The notes beneath the pieces were generated by a model, which saw only the letters and a program-made list of their open reading frames with translations, had not been told where the DNA came from and made no database searches. This document shows, in pieces, positions 9,708 through 17,843 of a stretch of DNA of 17,843 bases. Position 1 is the stretch's first letter, and each line of letters begins with the position of its first letter. Source of the DNA: Carex sylvatica (lineage: Eukaryota > Streptophyta > Magnoliopsida > Poales > Cyperaceae); NCBI GenBank assembly GCA_964058845.1, contig CAXKVR010000877.1, positions 1-17,843 on the forward strand, read 5' to 3'. A program made the translations under genes and the position numbers.

Positions 9708-10140
9708 TATTGTTTTGAATTATTTAGATGATTGTTTAGTTTATTTTGAATTATTTGAAATATTGTTTAGATTATTTAGAATTATTTGCATTATTATTTA
9801 TATTATTGAGAATATTGTTTAGATTATTTAGAATTATTTGGATTATTATTTAGATTGTTTAGAATATTGTTTAGATTATTTAGAATTATTTGCATTATTA
9901 GTATAGAATATTGAGATTATTTAGAATATTGTTTAGATTATTTAGAATATTGTTTAGATTATTTAGAATTATTTGTATTATTATTTAGATTATTTAGAAT
10001 ATTGTTTAGATTATTTAGAATATTGTTTAGATTATTTAGAATTATTTGCATTCTTATTTAGATTATTTAGAATATTGTTTAGATTATTTAGAATATTGTT
10101 TAAATTGTTTAGAATTTACAATATTGCTTAGATTATTTGT
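9708..10140. repeat. Degenerate tandem repeat, about 21-bp unit
   Basis: Units close to GATTATTTAGAATATTGTTT plus A recur many times, mixed with a variant ending in GAATTATTTGCATT. The plus strand is nearly devoid of C while G is regularly present. Confidence 0.9.
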
Positions 10141-11060
10141 TTAGAATATTGTCGAAATAATTATAATTATTTAGAAGTAGTTTATATTAGTTTAGAAAAT
10201 TTGAAAACAATTTAGAATATTTAGAAAATTTTTAAAATAGTGGCCGAATAATTTAGAAAGTTGCAAAATATTGTAAAATAATTTAGACAAATTCCAAAAT
10301 AGTTTAAAAATAATATATAATAGTTTAGGAGGTTCCAAAATAGTATAAAATAATTTAAAAATATGTAAAGTGGTGCCCGAATAATTTTGAAGTTTTTTTA
10401 ATATTTTACCATAATTTAGAAAAAAATTTAAAATAATTTATAATAATTTGTAAAATATAAAAATGGTGAAAAATAATTTAGAAAGTTCAAAAACAGTGTA
10501 GAATAATTTAGAATAGTTTAGAATAATTTGTAAAATTTTAAAATAGTAGCCGAATAATTTAGAAAGTTGCAAAATATGCAAAATATTGTAGAATAATTTA
10601 GAAAAGTTCCAAAATAGTTTCAAAATAATGTAGAATAATTTAGAAAGGTTCCAAAATAGTGTAGAATAATTTAGGAAATTTTAAAATAGTGGCCGAATAA
10701 TTTAGAAAGTTGCAAAATATTGTATAATAATTTAGAAAAAAATTAAAATGATTTAGAGTAATTTGTAAAATATTAAAATGGTAAAAAATAATTTAGAAAG
10801 TTTCAAAAGAGTGTAGAATAATTTAGAAAATTTTAAAATAGTGGCCAAATAATTTAAAAAGTTTCAAAATAGTTTAGATTAATTTAATAAAGTTCCAACA
10901 CGGTATAGAAAAATTTAGAAAATTTTAAAATAGTGTTAAATAGTTTAGAAAATTACAAATTAGTTCCGAATAGATTTACAATCAGTTTAGATAATCTAAA
11001 TTGATTTAGATATAATTACAAAAATGTAAAACAATTTACATTAGTTTAAAATTTTTAAAA
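10141..11060. repeat. Degenerate AATTTAGAA repeat with a longer period
   Basis: The plus strand switches from T-rich to A-rich repeats based on AATAATTTAGAAA. A marker segment, TGGCCGAATAATTTAGAAAG and variants, recurs at 10241, 10371, 10547, 10690 and 10842, spaced 130, 176, 143 and 152 bases. This indicates a higher-order unit of roughly 150 bp. Confidence 0.85.
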
Positions 11061-11092
11061 ACAATGAATTAACTTTGAATTAATTTTGTAGC

Positions 11093-14000
11093 ATGGCAGA
11101 CGAAATCATTGAGGAAGTAAATATGGCACGAGATAATTTTAGTGATCTGTTGTGGATACCGCACAGCTATCACAGGGTGTGTCACGCTTCCGATGAGGTA
11201 AGCATTTACTTTTTTTTTTTGAAATATCATCTTGTTTGAATTTTTCTAAATTTTTTTTTTGTAATATAGAAAATGGAGGTTATAAACGTGAAGCACTACC
11301 GTTGTCAGACTGCATACCACGTTGCATACGCACCATTTTTGATTCGATTGGGTTTATACCAGATCGCAGTAATGCCTCACAAAAAAATAGATGCGGCGCT
11401 AATACACGGACTTGTGGAGCGGTGGCGTCCTGAGACGCACACCTTTCATCTTCCATTTGGAGAGATGACAGGTATTAACTACAAAACTATTTCAAATAAA
11501 CTACTGCTTTGTGATAATTTAGTGATAACTGAAATGAAGAAATTTATATTTTTTTATTTGATAAATTACAGTTACGTTAGAGGATGTGAGCTGCTTGTGG
11601 GGTTTGCCTATTACGGGGGTCCCAGTCACGGGGAGTACAGACGGGAGATTTGCAAAAGGTCGGCTCTTCGAATTGTTAGGGATAAAAGAGCATGAGCAGA
11701 GTGATCTTATGAAAAAACGGGGGCATGAGGGAAATGAAAGAACATTGGAGTTGACTTTTCTAAAATCTAAATTTCGTGAACGATTCAAGACGCTACCGGC
11801 AGATCGCAACGATCAAATACTGAAGTGGTAAATATTATATATATATTTATATATACATCAATTTACTTGTGTTTTAGCTTATCAATAATTTACTAACATT
11901 GTATTGAATTTTGCTAGGTATGTCCGTGCATATATCTTGGACCTGATGTCGTCCAGTTTGTTCGTTGACAGTGGCGGGGACGGGATACCGCTGTGGTATC
12001 TCGATCTAATTGTGGATTTAGACCAGCCGGTACAGTACAATTGGGGTGGAGCAGTTCTTGCGTATCTGTATCGGCATCTATGTGTCGCTACCGACCCCGG
12101 GAGAGGATCTATGCATGGTCCGGTGATGCTTCTGCAGCACTGGTCGTGGACTCGTTTTCCAGTTCACCGGCCTGAGCCTCAAACTAAAAACTGGGAACCT
12201 GTCTGGGGCGCTCCAACACTTGACACATGCCCATCTTTTGCGTACAAATGGTGTGGTCCGCACAAGTACACTGCATCCTCCCACTTCAAGACCCAGGGTG
12301 CACGTATCCCGCGGGGCCAGTTTCAGAGTTTGACGGAGGATCGTGTAAATTGGGAGCCCTACGGAAGTGTCTACAACAAGCTTCCGACAGTGACTCAGGC
12401 GGGAAAGGTATATTTCAATCAAGTTATAATTTAGTTATATGTCACTGTACTTATAAATTATAACTCACATTTTTACTAAATTTATCAGCCCTACTACTTG
12501 TATCGCGGTCCATTGATATTTTATTGGATCGTTGAGCATACTTATCCGGATCGCTGCATGCGGCAATTCGGATTGTTTCAAGAGATTCCGGTGCCAGATC
12601 CACTGAATAGGCACACGCACGTGGAGTTGCACAAGTAAGGTTTACTCACTGTTATTTTTCCTATTTATGTTAGTTAATTTCGGGTATTAAGTTGTTACAA
12701 AATTATGAACAGGTTCATGTTGGGCTCAAAGAAGAACGAGTCATGGGACACAAGACACGTGACATATGTTCAGTTGGCTACTGCATATGAGGCGCAAGTA
12801 ATTAGAGAAGGTCGCTCGTTTGACCAAAATGACCTTCCACGTTATCGCAAGTGGTACCAGAAGAGATGTATGACATCTGTTTATCTGTTTGACCAGCACG
12901 TGGAAGGAATGGATCGTACGATGCAGCTCCCCAGAGTAGAGCATGGGCCGACTGGACACATTCCCCACGGACCACTTATCACTCGGACTGTAAATATTTT
13001 TACTTGCTATTCTCATTGGTTCAGTTATTTATAACTCATAATTGCTAAAATTGAAACTGTTTGTGTACAGGCGTTGACTGGGATTGGAGAGTTGGCGCAC
13101 GGTGTCAAGATGTTCTTCACCAAGGGGTGGCGTAAGGTTGGGAAAAAATTAATGAGGACAGGCTGGCGTCTCTGCTGTGATACAGGTTACGGTCCACGTG
13201 CGCGACAATTGATGGATGAAGCAGAGGTTCCGGAAAACTGGGAAGCAGTTCCATCGGACGAGCCTACTCCTATTGGGGTGTACCCATATCCTGATCCGCC
13301 TAGATTCGAAGGCCCAGATCCTTTTAAGGATTGGTTATACGACGGCACCGAATGGAGAAAATACATCCACCAGGAAGCATTTGCACCGGTAAATCCTCCG
13401 TATCCAGCCGCAGACCCCGGACAGGTAATTTTGTAGCATGACTTAGACAAATTTGTTTATAAATCACAACTTATGAAACTAACCTTCAATTGCAGATACC
13501 TCAGGATCAGGGGACGCAAGCTTGGCATCCGGAAAGTATTTTTCAGCCGCATGGACCGAGCTACGGCCTTGATCTTGGACAGGTATATACTTCGTTCAGA
13601 AGAAGTATATTAAATGAATTACATGTATTTTTTTAGGAATTAAAAATGTGTATGCGGTTGCATATCAATCAGGATCAAAGTGGACACGATCCGTCTTGGG
13701 CAGAATATCAGGCGCACGGATTTGGCACACGCACCTTTGATGATTTTTTGGATGCGCAGAATCAAGAGGATGTGGAGTACGCCCAACGACTATCTATGGA
13801 TACTTTACAGCGTGAGCGTGAGGTTCAGACGACTAGCTGGCTTCTAGGAGGTCCATCTGTCGGTACTGGTGACGCAGGTGAGCTTCACTTTTTTTTTCTA
13901 ACTTAGGGTGTTATAATAAAAAAGTAATGCAACATAAAATGCAGGGGCATCGACATCTCGTCCACCTGGTGGTGATGCAGGGGCATCCACATCTCATTCA

Positions 14001-14129
14001 CTTGATGAGACTCCACGTCCATCTGAGGGTAGCCAAGAAGAAGAACCGCTAGGCAGGGGCCACAGGCAGCGTCATCGGAGACAGCGCTTCTCGCATGCAG
14101 ATTATCCCGGTCATATTCCCGGCCGTTGA
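11093..14129 (+). CDS. Plant mobile domain (PMD) protein, MAIN-like, transposon-borne
   Basis: Ten exons join in frame: 11093-11197, 11270-11471, 11572-11827, 11918-12407, 12489-12634, 12713-12989, 13071-13424, 13496-13582, 13673-13877 and 13945-14129. Introns are GT-AG and 67-100 bases long. The product has 768 residues. An earlier acceptor at 13636 would add 12 residues but leave a 54-base intron, short for a plant. The PMD spans about 45-385, with RWRPETHTFHLPFGEMT (86-102), LPITGVPVTG (about 112-121), an aliphatic-aromatic core GGAVLAYLYRHLC, LLQHWSWTRFP, and PDRCMRQFGLFQEIP (371-385). No phosphatase domain follows, unlike the host PP7-like PMD proteins. The tail is proline-rich and ends in an arginine-rich GRGHRQRHRRQR. 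Host PMD proteins MAIN and MAIL1 act in the nucleus in gene expression and transposon silencing. The role of this copy is not shown by sequence. Confidence 0.9.
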
Positions 14130-14133
14130 TCTT

Positions 14134-14284
14134 ATCTTTTATCTATTTCATATTTTATTGTATTATATTTTATAGTTTATTATGTGTTATTTTATTATGT
14201 TGTATTTTATTATGTTTTATTTTATTATCTTTTATGTTTTATTATATTTCATGTTTTATTACGTCTTAGTTTTTATGTTTTACA
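14134..14284. repeat. T-rich simple repeat in the convergent spacer
   Basis: Irregular runs of TTTTATTATG. On the minus strand these give several AATAAA-like motifs, so the transposase transcript may end here and overlap the PMD 3' UTR. Confidence 0.8.
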
Positions 14285-14340
14285 TAACAAACAAAAAAAT
14301 AGTGTAGAAAAAAAACGTGACGACTAGATTTACAAATAAT

Positions 14341-14425
14341 AAAAATACAGTTGCTCCTTCTTCATCATACACAATAAGAAGAAACATCTTATGTAATATA
14401 AAAAAATAAAAAAAATACAGTTGCT
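14341..14425. repeat. Direct repeat AAAAATACAGTTGCT
   Basis: Two identical 15-base copies lie at 14341-14355 and 14411-14425 in the spacer between the two transposon genes, suggesting a local duplication of about 70 bp. Confidence 0.8.
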
Positions 14426-14430
14426 ATTTC

Positions 14431-14490
14431 TTACCAACCGACTTCTTACCAATCGACTTCTTACCAGTAGTCTTCTTAGCATTCGGCTTC
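14431..14490. repeat. Four 15-bp tandem units, possible relic of lysine-rich coding
   Basis: Units begin at 14431, 14446, 14461 and 14476 and read TTACCAACCGACTTC and variants. On the minus strand one frame gives KKTTGKKSIGKKSVGKK and then stops, but a TAG stop lies just upstream of this array. It may be a decayed 3' exon of the transposase gene. Confidence 0.75.
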
Positions 14491-14740
14491 TAATTAGTGG
14501 CAACCGATGATGTGCTCGCCTCAAAAGAAGTATTTCCTTACAGTGACATTTGGCATTTTCAGTACCTCTTTTGCTATTTTTCATCATGTTCAACAACAAA
14601 ATCAAACATAGACTAATCGTACAGTAAACATAGAATAATTGTGTTACAAAACAGTACAGTACACAAAATCAAACATAAAGTAAAACAACATAACACTATT
14701 TATGTTACAATACAGTTAAAACATAAAATAATTTGCACGT

Positions 14741-17739
14741 TTATCCTTTACGATGCAAATTAAGACGAAATCCAAAGATGGACAGCCCAGATGCACTTCT
14801 TCTTCCTTGTTGCTCTGATCCTTCCTGCTGGTTAGCTGTACCAAATGGCCCTGTTTGCGACTGGTTAGCTGTACTAGATGGCCTTGTTGAAGATGTGCTT
14901 CTCCTTCCTGCTTCAGATGTGGCGCTCCTTCCTGTTTCAAATATGCTCCTCCTACCTGCGTCAGATGTGCTCATCCTTCGTGCTTCAGATGGCCCTGTTT
15001 GAGATCTGCTGTAAGATCCCCTTCCTGACCTTCTCGACGACGATGATCCGGCCTCTGCCTGTCTTGCTGCCTCCTCTACATTACAAGTACAACATGTATT
15101 AAATTTTGAATTTATCTTGGACAGATATTTCTAATTAGCTGATTAATTGTACCTGCTGCATTCCGATCAATTGTCTCCCGATGAGCCTGATGTCCGAGCC
15201 TTCGACCCTGCATTCTGTCCATTTCCATCGGTATGCGGTTGTGCCGTCTCCTTCCTTTTTTGATCAATCTGCTCTCAGGTTTAATTTTGGGGCCGTTGTA
15301 TTCTGGCCATTCATTTTGGTTGCCTTTAGGTTCGAAATATGCACTCCATGTTTGTTCCAGTATTGACGAACTGTACAAGGGGCTGACGTATAAATTTTCA
15401 TCATATTTCATTTCTCGGACCACGGCCATGAAATGAGAACATGGTATACCGGTCAGTTGGGGCTTCTGACATTCACACTCAGCCTTGTTGTTATCCCTGA
15501 CAACAACTCTATACCCAAAATCTCTACGGGTATACTCAAGTCTTGGCTGATTACGCCTTGCAGGAATTTTTTCACCCCTAACCATGACCTCAAAAACCCC
15601 AATGTATCTACCGTAAGGAACCACAGTCATGTTCAGAGATTTATTGATACGCTTTTGCAATAACTCACTTACCCTTTCGGACCACAACTCCCCTCGTTGA
15701 AGTCTCATTAAAGCTTTGTTCCGCCGTTCATAAAACCATCTATTTAACTTATAAAACGTGTCCTCCACGATTGCTGCAACCGGCAAGCGCCGACTAACTT
15801 TGAAAACAGCATTCAGTGACTCCGACCCATTTGTTGTCATTATTCCCCATCGGTGACCTCCGTCCATTGCTTGATATAGTTTATCCGGACATGGTAGCTC
15901 GTCTTCATCGTTAGGATCCCTCTTACCCACCTTGTTAAGATAATCGATAGCCTCTGGACAACCAACTTCGAAGTCTTCAAACATCTCTGTCAACCTCCTA
16001 GGTTTGCATTTGTTTACTCCAATTTTGAACCTATCACTGACATCTCTGTTTCGTCCCACGTGCTTGAAGAGGTTCTCGGCAACATGTTGAGAACAATACC
16101 GGTGGACACATTGGTCGGTAGACTCATCCCATCCGAGAAGTGAACTCTGGAACACGGATTTAATTCCTAAATGTCTATCCGAGATGACACAAAAAAATCG
16201 ATTATCTCCAATTACTTCCAATCGCAACCATCTCATAAAAAATCCCCAGTTTTCTGCACTTTCTTTCTCCACAATTGCAAAAGCCAATGGAAGTAATTGG
16301 TTCTCGGCATCGTACATACATGCCATTAGCAATCTACCTTGGTACCGTCCTGACATGAAACAAGCATCGATACTAATCACTGGTCTGAGGAACGGCAGCG
16401 CTGCAATACAAGGCCCATATGCCCATGCGGCTTGCTTGAAATACCTGTCAGTTTCTCCGTCAATAGGGGTCGAGGTCACACAATATTTGGTTCCTGGATT
16501 ATTTCTTTGTATGGCTTCCAAAAGTGGAATAAGCAAGTTGTACGAGTTCTCCCAACTACCAAACAGATTTGCAATAGCAAGCTCACGGCCTCGCCATAAT
16601 TTGTTGTACTTAGGTGTTACATTTTTGTACTCTTTTTTCACCAAATCGCGGATATGATTTATAGGCGCGCACACATCCTTTCTAATTGCATCATCAATTG
16701 ATAGGGCAATCATCTCTGCAGTAAGCTGACGATGATCAGCACGTGTTGCCGGTACTTTGCATACATGAGGCATTGCTTGTTTGGTAATAATCCAAGATCC
16801 TGAAAGACCGTTAAGCTTCGCGGATAACTTGAATTTGCAAAAATTATCTCTGCACTTTATAGTTAAACGTTTAGTTTCGCTTTTAGAAACCAAACATTCA
16901 TAATTATTTTGGATATGAAACTCATTTATTGCTACCTTTAAAGCCGCTTTCGACTCAAACACTTGGCCTTTGGCTAATGGATTGTCAAATGTTCTGGTTG
17001 AGCTGCTGAAAAAATCGATATCTGCAGGCCGAAAACCGGATATGTCATTGAAACTATCAACTGAATGTCTCATATCATCCCGACCAGTTATCGGGTTACG
17101 TGATTGTGACCGTCTGATTGCTCTAACGTCATTGTCGGAACCTGATGACTCATCTGAGAGCATCTCATCCCCGCTCTCCAAACTGTCATCATCAATCGCA
17201 TCCACAGGTGGAACAAAATCTGGAATCGGTACTGGTCTACGAACCCGACTGGTACTGGGTCGGGATCGAGTTGTGGGTTCAGGATTCTGACTGGTGCTGG
17301 GTCGGGATCGAGTTATGGGTTCAGGGTTCCTACTCGTACTGGGTCGAGATCGAGTTTCAGGTATCTGACTGTTCATATTTGATTGGAAATTAAAACCGGT
17401 ATGGTTCGGTTCCAATTCTACAAACAACTCTAGAATCGGGACCCTTTGTGGAAAAGACGCCAAAATTCCTAAAATCATTTCGAACGATTGCTGGTTTGTT
17501 ATTGGTACCAATTGATAGTCACGTTGGCCATCGGTAGACATGTTAAACCTGGCTTGAATTTCCATATTTGCTTCACTAACGGTATACCCAATCAGTTTAT
17601 AAATCTCATTTTGGAGATAATCAAAGTTATGCTCCATGGTTATAGGTAATGAGTATTTAGGTCGGGTGCTGTAAAAAACTCCGTCATCATTGTACATGAT
17701 TTCTCCTCCAACAAAAATTCTCACACAGATGACGGTCAT
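14741..17739 (-). CDS. Mutator-like (MULE) transposase
   Basis: Two exons, 17739-15153 and 15075-14741, join across a 77-base GT-AG intron to give 973 residues. Residues 1-110 resemble the PB1-like domain found at the start of many plant MULE proteins. Residues 111-245 are a disordered linker with an RSRPSTS repeat and an acidic stretch. A WRKY-GCM1-type zinc-binding domain has C296, C301, H325 and C327. The MULE catalytic core has D458 in ISIDACFMSGRYQG and D521 in VISDRHLGI; the third acidic residue is probably E587 or E591. Then come WGIMTTNGSESLNAVFK (631-647) and a SWIM zinc finger with C755, C757, C767 and H769. The tail carries 8-residue repeats. The protein would bind the element ends and catalyse excision and insertion in the nucleus. 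No stop or frameshift is seen. The start ATG opens the usual MTVICVRIFVGGE-type N terminus. Confidence 0.94.
14895..14990 (-). repeat. Four 24-bp units in the transposase C-terminal tail
   Basis: Units lie at 14895-14918, 14919-14942, 14943-14966 and 14967-14990. They encode eight-residue repeats of the type SEAGRRST (variants SEARRMST, SDAGRRSI, FETGRSAT) in a basic, serine-rich tail. Confidence 0.9.
17247..17366 (-). repeat. 42-bp tandem repeat in the transposase linker, 2.8 copies
   Basis: Units at 17247-17288 and 17289-17330 are followed by a partial one at 17331-17366. They encode RSRPSTSRNPEPIT-type 14-residue repeats between the PB1-like and zinc-binding domains. The high identity of the copies suggests recent expansion. 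Confidence 0.9.
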
Positions 17740-17843
17740 TTTTTGTTTTGATTCGTCTGAATAACAAACTACAATTTTAAAACCACACCTGGATAAAAAA
17801 TAATAAACTACTATTTATAACAAATTAAATAATAAGTAACATA
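17740..17843 (-). promoter_or_regulatory. Upstream region of the transposase gene (partial)
   Basis: AT-rich sequence 5' of the transposase ATG. No TATA box could be assigned with confidence, and no copy of the left-end palindrome is present. The promoter and right terminal repeat probably lie beyond the window. Confidence 0.35.

Larger units (their letters stand above)
9681..11091 (+). other. Inferred 5' UTR intron of the PMD gene, filled with repeats
   Basis: The sequence TTAATTTTGTAG ends at 11091, one base before the ATG of the PMD gene at 11093. It looks like a 3' splice site, and CAG|GTTTTT at 9681 could be its donor. The 1.4 kb between them is almost wholly degenerate tandem repeat. 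The donor is weak, so the intron is a proposal. Confidence 0.35.
9241..17843. mobile_element. Mutator-like transposon with PMD gene and transposase gene (right end outside window)
   Basis: Two transposon genes lie tail to tail: a PMD gene on the plus strand (11093-14129) and a MULE transposase on the minus strand (14741-17739). On the left, about 1.8 kb of non-coding DNA precedes the PMD gene and holds near-palindromic motifs, a GA-rich leader and long AT-rich repeats. Autonomous maize MuDR also has two convergent genes driven from its terminal repeats. PMD genes are known to travel in plant transposons, including MULEs. Both genes are free of stops and frameshifts, so the copy looks potentially autonomous. 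The left end is approximate and the right end lies beyond the window. Two separate, nested elements remain possible. Confidence 0.8.

Noticed and set aside
9708..10140. Telomere-like or interstitial telomeric repeat (many TTTAG)
   Set aside because: The plant telomere unit is TTTAGGG; no GGG follows here and the unit is about 21 bp.
13637..13672. Extra 12 codons of PMD exon 9 using the acceptor at 13635-13636
   Set aside because: It is in frame, but would leave a 54-base intron, below the usual plant minimum; the acceptor at 13671-13672 gives 90 bases, like the other introns.
14330..14605. Arginine-rich 91-residue open frame on the minus strand
   Set aside because: It is an out-of-frame reading of the 15-bp tandem repeat; the low-complexity translation has no supporting start or domain.
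1..17843. CRISPR array, bacterial operon or phage signals
   Set aside because: The intron-bearing genes, the plant tRNA-Tyr and the plant transposon genes show this is plant nuclear DNA; no spacer-repeat array is present.

Overview
The window reads as nuclear DNA of a flowering plant, probably a eudicot. It is AT-rich, its genes have short GT-AG introns, and it holds a plant tRNA-Tyr gene with an intron after the anticodon. The species cannot be told from the sequence alone.

Layout. (1) Positions 1-4356 are AT-rich intergenic DNA with one clear RNA gene, tRNA-Tyr(GTA) at 1731-1815, and one small inverted-repeat element, a MITE candidate at 1267-1474. (2) Positions 4357-7229 (minus) hold a four-exon host gene for a 600-residue protein with an SDS22/outer-arm-dynein-light-chain-1-type leucine-rich repeat domain. 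A promoter and a non-coding first exon are proposed near 8481-8686. (3) From about 9.2 kb to the right edge lies most of a large Mutator-like DNA transposon (MULE). Its left part has four near-palindromic 21-bp motifs at 9318-9468, a GA-rich leader, and about 1.4 kb of C-poor degenerate tandem repeats that may fill a 5' UTR intron. Next comes an intact ten-exon gene for a plant mobile domain (PMD) protein (11093-14129, plus). A 0.6-kb AT-rich convergent spacer separates it from an intact two-exon MULE transposase gene (14741-17739, minus).

How the parts may work together. Both element genes assemble into open, in-frame coding sequences without stops, so this looks like a recently active, potentially autonomous element. 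The two genes point at each other with their promoters outward, the layout known from maize MuDR (mudrA/mudrB). The transposase would cut and insert the element. The PMD protein may be an accessory or anti-silencing factor; that is inference, based on host PMD proteins MAIN and MAIL1 acting in transposon control and on accessory proteins of other MULEs. The left end lies about 0.5-0.6 kb upstream of the proposed TATA box of the leucine-rich repeat gene, so the element's PMD gene and the host gene are head to head. The right end of the transposon is not in the window.
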